Origin: an uncultured Clostridia bacterium
GTDB taxonomy: Bacteria > Bacillota > Clostridia > TANB77 > CAG-508
Direction: 5' to 3'
Length of the DNA stretch: 32,711 bases
NCBI GenBank assembly: GCA_949045875.1
Contig: CARPYP010000014.1
Span: 13,271 to 45,981, forward strand
Shown in pieces: positions 16,442 through 23,720 of this stretch. The translations under genes and the position numbers were made by a program. The notes below the pieces were generated by a model. That model was not told where the DNA came from. It ran no database searches and was given only the letters and a program-made list of their open reading frames with translations. The stretch's first letter is position 1. Each line of letters begins with the position of its first letter.

Positions 16442-16859
16442 TATGCGAATATTGGGGATAGATTATGGAGATGCAAGAGTTGGAATTGCAATTTCAGACC
16501 CTTTAGGAATAACATCTCAAGGATTAGAGACGATACATCATGGAGGTAATGATAAAAAAGTTCTAAAAAGATTAGAAGAAATCTTGGAAGAATATGAAAT
16601 AGGTACAATAGTAATAGGAATGCCTTTTAATATGGATGGAACTAGCTCTGAGAGAATAGAAATAACAAATAAATTTATACACAAGCTAAAATGCAAATTC
16701 AATAAAATAAAGATTGAAACAATTGATGAAAGATTAACAACAGTAGCAGCACACAAAACCATGAATATTCTTAATATAGACAGGAAAAATAAAAGAAATA
16801 TAGTAGATACTATATCTGCAGGATATATACTAGAAACATACATGAATAAGAATTTATAA
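16434..16859 (+). CDS. ruvX: RuvX/YqgF Holliday-junction resolvase-like nuclease
   Basis: 141 aa, full length, RNase H-like fold. The first acidic motif is GIDYGDARVGIAISD, followed by IVIGMPFNMDG, the acidic DERLTT motif and the C-terminal VDTISAGYILETYM with the last Asp. YqgF proteins process the 5' end of pre-16S rRNA and may cut branched DNA. ATG 16434 overlaps the end of ireB; an alternative ATG at 16443 is also possible, but AGGAA spacing favours the first. Translational coupling with ireB is likely. Confidence 0.95.
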   Translation: MSNMRILGIDYGDARVGIAISDPLGITSQGLETIHHGGNDKKVLKRLEEILEEYEIGTIVIGMPFNMDGTSSERIEITNKFIHKLKCKFNKIKIETIDERLTTVAAHKTMNILNIDRKNKRNIVDTISAGYILETYMNKNL

Positions 16860-16884
16860 ATTTTAGAAAGGAAGGAAAATAATA

Positions 16885-17193
16885 ATGGATAATGAACAAA
16901 ATGGGATGGAAGAGGAATTAGAGAATGTGATTGTTTTAAACGATGAAAATGGAGAAGAAGTTAAATTTGAATTTTTAGATTTAATTGAATTAGATGGAGA
17001 GGAATATGTAGTACTTTTACCAGCAAGTGATGCAGAAGATGCTGATGAAGTAGTAATTTTACGAGTTGAAGATACTGATTCAGAAGATGAAGAATCGTAT
17101 GTAAGTGTTGAAGACGAAGAAATCCTTAATACAGTATTTAATATATTTAAAGAAAAATTTAAAGAAGAATTTGATTTTATAGATGAAGAATAA
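16885..17193 (+). CDS. yrzB: DUF1292/UPF0473 family protein
   Basis: 102 aa, very acidic. The core ENVIVLNDENGEEVKFEFLD, then LDGEEYVVLLP and EVVILRVE, matches the DUF1292 family seen after ruvX in Firmicutes. The function of the family is unknown. AAAGGAAGG precedes the ATG, and it lies 25 bp after ruvX in the same operon. The C-terminal half adds an acidic linker and the helix IFNIFKEKF-like segment. A GTAGGGGC-type palindrome follows the stop by 4 bases. Confidence 0.9.
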   Translation: MDNEQNGMEEELENVIVLNDENGEEVKFEFLDLIELDGEEYVVLLPASDAEDADEVVILRVEDTDSEDEESYVSVEDEEILNTVFNIFKEKFKEEFDFIDEE

Positions 17194-17197
17194 CAAA

Positions 17198-17217
17198 GGG
17201 GGCAACTAGCCCCCTAC
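17198..17217. repeat. Short GTAGGGGC-type palindrome after yrzB
   Basis: GGGGGC-AACTA-GCCCCC followed by TAC is a compact member of the dispersed palindrome family, read on the minus strand. It could fold in the transcript between yrzB and rimO, but there is no T-run. Confidence 0.75.
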
Positions 17218-17247
17218 AATATTAGTAAATTTGTGAGAGGAAGAATA

Positions 17248-18546
17248 ATGAATGTAGGATTTATATCACTGGGATGTAGCAAAAATTTAGTAGTAACAGA
17301 AGAAGTAATAGGATTATTTAAAAAACATGAATTTAATATTGTAAACAATGAAAAAGACGCAGATATTATTGTCATAAACACATGTGGATTTATTGAAACA
17401 GCGAAACAAGAAGCAATAGACACTATACTTGAAATGGCACAATATAAAAATGGTAGATGCAAATATCTAATAGTAATAGGCTGTATGGTAGAGAGATATG
17501 AAGAAGAAATGAAAGAGGCATTACCAGAGGTTGATTTATTTGTAAGAATTAAAGATTACAACAAAATATGGACAAGAATATCAGAGTTATTAAAAGCAGA
17601 AATATCAAATGAATGTTTAACATGGGAAAATAGAGTAATTACTACAGGAAATACAATGGCATATTTAAAAATTGCAGAAGGCTGTAGTAACTACTGTACA
17701 TACTGTGCAATACCAAAGATACAAGGTAAATATATCTCAAGAGAATTTGAAGAAATTATAAAAGAAGCAAAAAGCTTAGCAAACAAAGGAATAAAAGAGT
17801 TAATAGTAATAGCTCAAGACACTACAAAATATGGAATAGATTTATATGGAAAACCAAGGCTATCAGAACTTTTAGGAGAATTATGCAAAATAGATGGAAT
17901 AGAATGGATTAGATTTTTATATGCATATCCAGAAAGCATTACAGAAGAACTAATAGAAACAGTAAAGAAAAATGAAAAAATATGTAAGTATTTTGACATT
18001 CCAATACAACATATATCAGACGAAGTATTAAAAAGAATGAATAGAAAAAGTGATGGAGAAAGTATAAAAGAATTAATTAATAAAATAAGACATCAAATAC
18101 CTGAGGCAATTTTAAGAACAACTTTAATAGTAGGATTTCCAGGTGAAACAAATGAGGACTTTGAAAAATTATACAAATTTGTACAAGATGCAAAATTTGA
18201 TAAATTAGGAGCATTTACATATTCTAAAGAAGATGGAACACCAGCAGAAAAAATGGAGAACCAAATACATCCAAGTACGAAAAAATCTAGGTATAATAAA
18301 ATAATGAAAATACAAAAAGAAATATCGGAAGAAAGACTAAAAAGCAAAATTGGAAAAACTTATAAAACATTAATTGAGGAAAAGTCATTTGATGGAAGAT
18401 ATTTAATAGGAAGAACCTATATGGATGTTCCAGACGAAGACGGAGTAGTATTCATAGAAAACAATACAAATGAAGATTTAATAGGAAAATTTGTAAATGT
18501 AGAGATTGTAGATGTACAAGAATACGACCTAATTGGGCGTTTATAA
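17248..18546 (+). CDS. rimO: Ribosomal protein S12 methylthiotransferase RimO
   Basis: 432 aa from ATG 17248, which has AGAGGA six bases upstream; the in-frame GTG at 17233 is less likely because homologues start near MNVGFISLGC. The N-terminal MTTase domain carries the three cluster cysteines C10 (LGC), C46 (NTC) and C79 (IGC). The radical-SAM cluster motif is C146-x3-C150-x2-C153 in CSNYCTYCAIP. A C-terminal TRAM domain spans about residues 370-432 (YKTLIEEKSFDGRYLIGRT to VEIVDVQEYDLIG). RimO adds a methylthio group to an Asp of S12. LGCSKN and the RIKDY region separate it from MiaB. It is 54 bp after yrzB, perhaps in the same transcript. Confidence 0.93.
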   Translation: MNVGFISLGCSKNLVVTEEVIGLFKKHEFNIVNNEKDADIIVINTCGFIETAKQEAIDTILEMAQYKNGRCKYLIVIGCMVERYEEEMKEALPEVDLFVRIKDYNKIWTRISELLKAEISNECLTWENRVITTGNTMAYLKIAEGCSNYCTYCAIPKIQGKYISREFEEIIKEAKSLANKGIKELIVIAQDTTKYGIDLYGKPRLSELLGELCKIDGIEWIRFLYAYPESITEELIETVKKNEKICKYFDIPIQHISDEVLKRMNRKSDGESIKELINKIRHQIPEAILRTTLIVGFPGETNEDFEKLYKFVQDAKFDKLGAFTYSKEDGTPAEKMENQIHPSTKKSRYNKIMKIQKEISEERLKSKIGKTYKTLIEEKSFDGRYLIGRTYMDVPDEDGVVFIENNTNEDLIGKFVNVEIVDVQEYDLIGRL

Positions 18547-18567
18547 GATGATATGCAACATGTAACT

Positions 18568-18638
18568 GTAGGGGCACATTGCATGTGCCCATTAAGGAAA
18601 AAATAAAATTTAAAAGGGCACGTGCAACGTGCCCCTAC
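18568..18638. repeat. Inverted pair of GTAGGGGCAC palindromes upstream of purM
   Basis: The element at 18568-18590 begins GTAGGGGCACATTGC and closes with ATGTGCCC. The element at 18616-18638 is the same family reversed, GGGCACGTGC then AACGTGCCCCTAC. The two differ from each other but each keeps its own internal base-pairing. They fill most of the gap between rimO and purM. Confidence 0.85.
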
Positions 18639-18675
18639 AATAAAATTTTATAATAAAGAAAGGAACGATATAAAA

Positions 18676-19707
18676 ATGGAGAATAAAGGGTTAAAATATG
18701 ATGTAAACATAGACGAAGCAAATCAAGCGAAAAAGGACATGGCAGACAGTTTAGCAACAGATAATAAAAGAGTATTAAACAAAATAGGAGCATTCTCATC
18801 ACTATATGATATAAAATTTGAAGAATATAAAAATCCAGTATTAGTATTAAAAACAGAAGAACCAGGTTCAAAGCAATTAATAGCAGCACAATATGATAAA
18901 TTAGAAAACGTATCATATGACATGATAAATCACCTAATAAATGACTGTATAGTAATGGGAGCAAAGCCATTAACTGTTCAAGACGCAATAATTTGTGGAA
19001 AAATGGACAAAATAGCAATAAACAAAATCGTAAAAGCTGTATCTGATGCATGTAAAGCACAAGGTTGTGTACTAACAGGAGGAGAAACATCAGAGCAACC
19101 AGGAGTATTAGAAGAAGGTACATATATTTTAACATCAAGTATAGTAGGAATAGTAGATAAAGACTGTATAATAGATGGTTCAAAAATAGAAGTAGGAGAT
19201 GTAGTACTATCAGTTGAATCTAGTGGAGTACACACAAATGGATATACATTAGTAAGACAAATAATGAAACAATCACCAAAAATATTAGAAGAAAAAGTAG
19301 GAGCAAAAACTTTTATTGAAGCAATATTAGAACCACATAGATGTTATTACAAAACAATAAAAGACTTATTCCCAGAAAATATAATTACAGGGCTTGCACA
19401 TATAACAGGAGGAGGAATAAAAGAAAACCTAAACAGAATATTACCTGAAAATGTAAATGCAAAAATAGATGCAAGCAAATATCAAATACTAGATATATTT
19501 AAGATGATAAAGAAATATGGAAATGTAGAAGAAAAAGAGATGCTAAGAACATTTAACTTAGGAGTAGGATTAACAATAGTAACCAAAAAGAAAAATGCAG
19601 AAAAAATTATAAATCACATAAAAGAACAAGGAGTAAATTGTTACGAAATAGGAGAAATAGTTTCAGGAAATAAACAGGTAGAAGTTATAGGAGAATTTAA
19701 TTGGTAA
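18676..19707 (+). CDS. purM: AIR synthetase (PurM)-like protein, divergent nucleotide motif
   Basis: 343 aa from ATG 18676, with AAAGGAA upstream. A longer frame starting at 18622 would begin inside a palindrome and is rejected. The protein matches phosphoribosylformylglycinamidine cyclo-ligase over its length: NKIGAFSSLYD, VMGAKPLTVQDAI, the GGETSEQPG block from G135, SSGVHTNGYTLVR and LAHITGGGIKENLNRILP. PurM closes the imidazole ring of AIR in purine synthesis using ATP. Oddly, the motif usually reading GTDGVGTK is KTEEPGSK here (residues 59-66), and no other pur gene is nearby. It may be a clade-specific PurM or a paralogue in the PurM/SelD/HypE fold family with another substrate. Confidence 0.8.
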   Translation: MENKGLKYDVNIDEANQAKKDMADSLATDNKRVLNKIGAFSSLYDIKFEEYKNPVLVLKTEEPGSKQLIAAQYDKLENVSYDMINHLINDCIVMGAKPLTVQDAIICGKMDKIAINKIVKAVSDACKAQGCVLTGGETSEQPGVLEEGTYILTSSIVGIVDKDCIIDGSKIEVGDVVLSVESSGVHTNGYTLVRQIMKQSPKILEEKVGAKTFIEAILEPHRCYYKTIKDLFPENIITGLAHITGGGIKENLNRILPENVNAKIDASKYQILDIFKMIKKYGNVEEKEMLRTFNLGVGLTIVTKKKNAEKIINHIKEQGVNCYEIGEIVSGNKQVEVIGEFNW

Positions 19708-19709
19708 AA

Positions 19710-19738
19710 AAGGGCAGGAACATTTAGTTCCTGCCCTT
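19710..19738 (-). terminator. Terminator hairpin, duplicated copy after purM
   Basis: AAGGGCAGGAAC and GTTCCTGCCCTT pair perfectly with a 5-nt loop. Read on the minus strand it is followed by a run of T; on the plus strand there is no T-run but the stem could still stop purM transcripts. It is identical to the hairpin at 21336-21364. Confidence 0.7.
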
Positions 19739-19799
19739 ATGTATAAACATAAAAGTGGGAAAGAAATATTCCTGCGAAAATTATAAGCTAGTAATTAAA

Positions 19800-19850
19800 T
19801 TATTTGTTAGCCATGTTGTTTTCAGCTTGTTGTATTAACTTTTTAACCAT
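19800..19850 (-). pseudogene. 3' fragment of the SASP gene
   Basis: On the minus strand it encodes MVKKLIQQAENNMANK and a stop, exactly the end of the intact spore protein at 21426-21629. It is cut off at 19850, where unrelated sequence begins. It is the displaced 3' end left by whatever inserted the neighbouring ATPase gene. Confidence 0.9.
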
Positions 19851-19894
19851 AGAAAAAATATTAGAAAAAAGCAATGCCTAAAATAAATATAAAA

Positions 19895-20005
19895 TTTTAA
19901 TGACGAAAAAACTTGGAAATACAAAGAAGTTCGTCACTATAAACCGTATTCCACAAATTATTTAGACGAAAAAGTTTGGGATTCCAAAAAAATTCGTCAT
20001 TAAAA
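19895..20005. repeat. Paired TGACGAA...TTCGTCA inverted repeats upstream of the AAA_14 gene
   Basis: TTTTAATGACGAA (19895-19907) and TTCGTCATTAAAA (19993-20005) are perfect 13-bp inverted repeats. Inside, there are two similar ~36-bp units, each GACGAAAAA...TTGG...CAAA...TTCGTCA, the second holding TTTGGGATTCCAAA. The right arm ends two bases before the -35 hexamer of the AAA_14 promoter, so it could be an operator, a termination structure or an element end. Confidence 0.7.
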
Positions 20006-20007
20006 CC

Positions 20008-20036
20008 TTGACAATACTACTCTTAAAGTTTAAAAT
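20008..20036 (+). promoter_or_regulatory. Predicted promoter of the AAA_14/DUF4143 gene
   Basis: A perfect TTGACA (20008-20013) and TAAAAT (20031-20036) are 17 bp apart, 25 bp before the ATG at 20061, with AAAGAGGG as ribosome site. The inserted segment therefore carries its own promoter. Confidence 0.65.
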
Positions 20037-20060
20037 TAAAAATAGAAAGAGGGTATATGT

Positions 20061-21317
20061 ATGGAAATAAAAAGAGATAATTATTTGAATAAATTAATTC
20101 GTAAAGAAAAAAATGGGCTTATTAAAGTTATAACAGGACTTAGAAGAGCTGGTAAATCGTACTTATTATTTAATATTTACTATAATTATTTGGTAGATAA
20201 AGGTGTCAAAAGGTCACATATAATAGATATTGCTTTAGATGATAGAGCCAACAAGGAATTAAGAAATCCAGATAATATGTTAAAATTTGTAAAAGATAAA
20301 ATTTTAGATGATGAATTGTATTATATATTACTTGATGAAGTTCAGTACATGGATGAATTTGAAGAAGTATTAAATAGTTTAATGCATATAAAAAATGTAG
20401 ATATTTATGTAACAGGAAGTAATTCAAAATTTTTATCATCTGATGTAATAACTGAGTTTAGAGGACGTGGCGATGAAATACATGTTTATCCTTTAAGTTT
20501 TAGTGAATTTACATCTGCCTATGAAGGAAGTATAGAAGAGGCATGGGACGAATACTATAATTATGGAGGTATGCCACTAATTTTATCTCAAAAAACAGAA
20601 GAAGAAAAAGAAGAATATTTAAAATCACTTTTTGAAAAAGTATATTTATCAGATATTCTTGAAAGGCATAAAAAGATAAAAAATAGGATAGAATTAGATG
20701 AAGTATTAGATATTTTATCATCTGCTATAGGTTCTCTTACGAATCCATTAAAATTATCTAATACATTTAAAAGTGAAAAAAATAAAATTATTAGTGATAA
20801 AACAATATCTAGGTATATAGAATACTTTGAAGATTCATTTTTGATTAATAAAACAAAAAGATATGATATAAAAGGTAAGAAATATATTAATTCACCATAT
20901 AAGTATTATTTTGAAGATATTGGATTAAGAAATGCTAGGTTGAATTTTAGACAGACTGAAGAGAATCATGTAATGGAAAACATTATATACAATGAGTTAA
21001 AAATTCGTGGGTATAATGTTGATATAGGTGTTGTTAATGTTTATGATACAGATAAAAATGGAAAGACTGTACTAAAAAATTATGAAGTAGACTTTATAGC
21101 AACACAAGGAAGTAAAAAATATTATATACAATCAGCATTTTCTATTACAAATACAGATAAATTAAAACAAGAAAATAATTCTTTAGTTAATATTAATGAT
21201 TCATTTAAAAAAATTATTGTGGTAAAAGATAATATTAAACCTAGACGAGATGATAGTGGAATTACTACAATAGGAATATATAATTTTCTATTAGATGAGA
21301 ATAGTCTGAATTTATAA
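20061..21317 (+). CDS. AAA_14/DUF4143 ATP-binding protein
   Basis: 418 aa. The N-terminal AAA_14 ATPase has Walker A GLRRAGKS (residues 26-33), Walker B YYILLDEVQ, then YVTGSNSKFLSS and EFRGRGDEIHVYPLSF. The C-terminal DUF4143 region (about 190-418) ends in a nuclease-like fold with YEVDFIATQGSKKYYIQSAFSI, reminiscent of the PD-(D/E)xK pattern. Proteins of this kind are common, strain-variable and of unknown function in gut bacteria. Codon use is richer in T-ending codons (GAT, AAT, TTT) than in neighbours such as purM, consistent with transfer. It lies between perfect 143-bp direct repeats with its own promoter, so it is a recently gained or removable unit. Confidence 0.88.
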   Translation: MEIKRDNYLNKLIRKEKNGLIKVITGLRRAGKSYLLFNIYYNYLVDKGVKRSHIIDIALDDRANKELRNPDNMLKFVKDKILDDELYYILLDEVQYMDEFEEVLNSLMHIKNVDIYVTGSNSKFLSSDVITEFRGRGDEIHVYPLSFSEFTSAYEGSIEEAWDEYYNYGGMPLILSQKTEEEKEEYLKSLFEKVYLSDILERHKKIKNRIELDEVLDILSSAIGSLTNPLKLSNTFKSEKNKIISDKTISRYIEYFEDSFLINKTKRYDIKGKKYINSPYKYYFEDIGLRNARLNFRQTEENHVMENIIYNELKIRGYNVDIGVVNVYDTDKNGKTVLKNYEVDFIATQGSKKYYIQSAFSITNTDKLKQENNSLVNINDSFKKIIVVKDNIKPRRDDSGITTIGIYNFLLDENSLNL

Positions 21318-21333
21318 AAGATATTAGAAGAAT

Positions 21334-21476
21334 AAAAGGGCAGGAACATTTAGTTCCTGCCCTTATGTATAAACATAAAAGTGGGAAAGAAATATTCCTG
21401 CGAAAATTATAAGCTAGTAATTAAATTATTTGTTAGCCATGTTGTTTTCAGCTTGTTGTATTAACTTTTTAACCAT
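21334..21476. repeat. 143-bp direct repeat, copy 2
   Basis: Identical to 19708-19850, at an offset of 1626 bp. This copy is continuous with the complete SASP gene and is probably the functional end. Recombination between the copies would delete the AAA_14 gene and leave purM and the SASP gene convergent over one terminator. Confidence 0.95.
21336..21364 (-). terminator. Terminator of the SASP gene
   Basis: It has the same perfect 12-bp stem as the copy at 19710-19738. On the minus strand it comes about 60 bp after the SASP stop and is followed by TTTTATTCTTC, a reasonable T-tract. Confidence 0.75.
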
Positions 21477-21629
21477 GTTACCACCGATTCTACCAGCGTC
21501 TCTTGAAGATAGGTTACCATTATAACCATCTTTTAAAGTTACACCAACTTCACTAGCTACTTCATATTTGAATTTATCTAAAGCGTCCATAGCTTCTGGA
21601 ACTAATTTTTTGTTTGAATTGTTTGCCAT
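21426..21629 (-). CDS. Small acid-soluble spore protein, alpha/beta type
   Basis: 67 aa. The start chosen is the second of two close ATGs, because AGGAGG lies 9 bases before it and only 3 before the upstream one at 21635. The protein matches alpha/beta SASP: KYEVASEVGV with the GPR protease cleavage region, then DGYNGNLSSRDAGRIGG and MVKKLIQQAE. These proteins coat and protect DNA in the dormant spore and are degraded at germination. Expression is expected from a forespore sigma-G promoter, but I could not place one confidently in the A+T-rich upstream sequence. The 3' end is duplicated at 19800-19850. Confidence 0.95.
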   Translation of the reverse strand: MANNSNKKLVPEAMDALDKFKYEVASEVGVTLKDGYNGNLSSRDAGRIGGNMVKKLIQQAENNMANK

Positions 21630-21965
21630 TATCATTCACCTCCTAGAATAAAACGTTTTGCTATGAAACAATTTGTTCATCAAATCATTTCGTATTATAT
21701 ATTGTGCAATATGAAGAAAAATAAACAAGAAATATTTGGTAAAAATGTAAAACTAATACATGGAATAAGAAATAAAAAAATGTTAAAATATATTAAAGGC
21801 TAGGAAATGTACAATTCAGAGCATTTATAAAAGATTTTGTTAATTGTAAAAAGTAAATTTTGTTTATTCATATAATATAAAAATAATAAGTTTCCCTATA
21901 TTAAATTAGTATATTACAAAAATATTACACAAATATGACTTTTATATTACAAAAATTATAAACTG

Positions 21966-21994
21966 TTGAATATAGAAAAAATCTAGCGTATAAT
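21966..21994 (+). promoter_or_regulatory. Predicted promoter of the second pilus-like operon
   Basis: TTGAAT (21966-21971) and TATAAT (21989-21994) are 17 bp apart, 43 bp before the CpaB-like start at 22038. The rest of the 21630-22037 gap (divergent from the SASP gene) is A+T-rich with no gene seen. Confidence 0.65.
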
Positions 21995-22037
21995 ATAAAT
22001 TAGTATGATTATTTGTAGAAAAAGGGAGGAATTTGAA

Positions 22038-23003
22038 ATGGCATCAAATCCAATGCAAAGAAAAGCAAGAAATTCATTTTTATTAGGAGTATTTATTACA
22101 ATGATAATAGCAGCAATTGTAATAGCATTTCTTTTATATATGATGTATAAACAAAAAACAGAAAATGAAGAAATAGAAAATGATAAAATAACAGTATATG
22201 TATTAATTAAAGATGTGGAATCAGGAACAAATGTAGCAACCAAAACTGAAAAAGGTGGAATACTAACAAAAGAATTAGCTACAGTAGAAGTAACAAGAAA
22301 AGCGGCACCTGAAACAGCAATAACAGCATCTAATTATTCAAATGTAATAACAGAAAATTCATTATTTAAAATAGATTTAAAATCAGGTACTATATTATCA
22401 ACAGATATGATAGTAGAATCAAGTGACAAAACACAAGATGATACAAGAGAGCAAGAATTCAATATGATAGTATTACCTTCACAATTAAAAGAAGATGACT
22501 ATGTAGATATAAGATTACGTTTACCAAGTGGACAAGATTATATAGTAGTATCAAAAAAGAAAATATTAAAGGCTGATGAAATTACTATGTGGATAAAACT
22601 TACAGAAGATGAAATTTTAACATTATCAAATGCAATAGTAGAAGCATATCAAATAGATGGAACACTACTATATGCAACAACATATGTAGAACCAGGAATA
22701 CAGCAAGCTGCCTCAGTTACATATATTCCAACAAGAGAAGTATCACAATTAATAAATAATAATCCAAATGTTGTGCAAACTGCAAAAGATGAATTAGCAA
22801 AAAGATACAACAATGCTACATTATTGAGTGGAAGAAATGATATTATAAATCCAGCAGTAATGGCTACGGGTGAAGAAGCACAATCAAATGTAGCTACAGG
22901 AACTGCTACAGCAATAGAAGCACAAAAACAAACGAGGGAAGATTATGTCAAAGAATTAGAAACAAAACAAGCAACAACTACCACAACTACAACTACTAAA
23001 TAA
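22038..23003 (+). CDS. cpaB: CpaB-like SAF-domain membrane protein
   Basis: 321 aa from ATG 22038, chosen because AGGGAGGA lies 8 bases upstream; the frame is open to 22005 but without support. A basic N-terminus (NPMQRKARNS) precedes one helix (about residues 14-36). The SAF/CpaB-like region follows: ITVYVLIKDVESGTNV, LKSGTILSTDMI, and the RcpC/CpaB block VLPSQLKEDDYVDIRLRLPSG. The C-terminus is Gln/Thr-rich and ends in a run of Thr. In Tad systems CpaB/RcpC is an envelope-spanning assembly factor, sometimes linked to the secretin; no secretin is seen here, as expected for a Gram-positive. It is the first gene of the large operon and sits 15 bp before the next. Confidence 0.8.
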   Translation: MASNPMQRKARNSFLLGVFITMIIAAIVIAFLLYMMYKQKTENEEIENDKITVYVLIKDVESGTNVATKTEKGGILTKELATVEVTRKAAPETAITASNYSNVITENSLFKIDLKSGTILSTDMIVESSDKTQDDTREQEFNMIVLPSQLKEDDYVDIRLRLPSGQDYIVVSKKKILKADEITMWIKLTEDEILTLSNAIVEAYQIDGTLLYATTYVEPGIQQAASVTYIPTREVSQLINNNPNVVQTAKDELAKRYNNATLLSGRNDIINPAVMATGEEAQSNVATGTATAIEAQKQTREDYVKELETKQATTTTTTTTK

Positions 23004-23018
23004 AAAGGAGAAAATATA

Positions 23019-23720
23019 ATGAAAAAAGTCGGATTTATAGGAGCATATGATAAAGCAAATTTAATAATGTGTATTGCAAAAATTTTAACTATGAAAAATA
23101 AAAGAGTATTAATTATAGACACAACAGCAGAACAGAAATTTAGATACATAGTGCCTACTTTAGAACCGACTATGACATATATAACAACTTGGGAAGAGAT
23201 AGATGTAGCAGTTGGATTTAATAAGTTAGAGCATATATATGATTACATCGGTATTTCAGAAGAAACTGCAGAATATGATGTAATATTAATGAATATAGAT
23301 AATCCAAATACATTAGAAAGTATGGAAGCAGAAAAAAACGATATTAATTGTTTTGTAACAGCTATGGATTTATATTCTATTAGAAAAGGGATTGAGATAT
23401 TTCACAATATCAGGAGACCTATGAGATTAGCTAAAATTATATTTTCAAGGCAAATGAATGAAGCAGATAATGAATATATTGATTACTTAGCAGCAGAAGC
23501 CAAAATGCAATGGGATGAAAAGCAGATATTCTTTCCATTGATATTGGATGACAAATATGTTGAAATGGACAACCAATTAATTTATAGACTTGGATTAAAA
23601 TCAATGAGTTCTTTATACAAAGATAGTTTAGCTCAACTAACAAGTATGCTTTTTGGAAATGAAATTAAAGAACAAGACGCAAGAAAAATAATAAAAGCAT
23701 TAGAAAGGAGTGGCATATAG
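23019..23720 (+). CDS. Degenerate MinD/TadZ-like protein A
   Basis: 233 aa. The fold pattern suggests a MinD/ParA relative: MKKVGFIGAYDKANLI at the P-loop position, KNKRVLIIDTT for the second strand, YDVILMNIDNP for the Walker B-like strand, and IIFSRQMNEAD for the later strand. The P-loop lacks GK(S/T) entirely (residues 8-16), so it probably does not hydrolyse ATP. The helical C-terminus ends ARKIIKALERSGI. The next gene starts on the base after this stop, so the pair is translationally coupled and probably forms a heteromeric partner set. Assignment rests on strand pattern and context, not on a strong motif. Confidence 0.65.
   Translation: MKKVGFIGAYDKANLIMCIAKILTMKNKRVLIIDTTAEQKFRYIVPTLEPTMTYITTWEEIDVAVGFNKLEHIYDYIGISEETAEYDVILMNIDNPNTLESMEAEKNDINCFVTAMDLYSIRKGIEIFHNIRRPMRLAKIIFSRQMNEADNEYIDYLAAEAKMQWDEKQIFFPLILDDKYVEMDNQLIYRLGLKSMSSLYKDSLAQLTSMLFGNEIKEQDARKIIKALERSGI

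Larger units (their letters stand above)
19708..19850. repeat. 143-bp direct repeat, copy 1
   Basis: It is identical by eye, base for base, to 21334-21476. It contains the terminator hairpin of the spore-protein gene and its last 16 codons plus stop on the minus strand. Together with copy 2 it brackets the AAA_14/DUF4143 gene. Confidence 0.95.

Noticed and set aside
17198..17217. Terminator after yrzB
   Set aside because: The stem is good but no T-run follows on either strand, and the sequence fits the dispersed palindrome family.
18622..18675. Longer N-terminus for the PurM-like protein
   Set aside because: It would begin inside a palindromic repeat, and ATG 18676 has a ribosome site and matches the family start.
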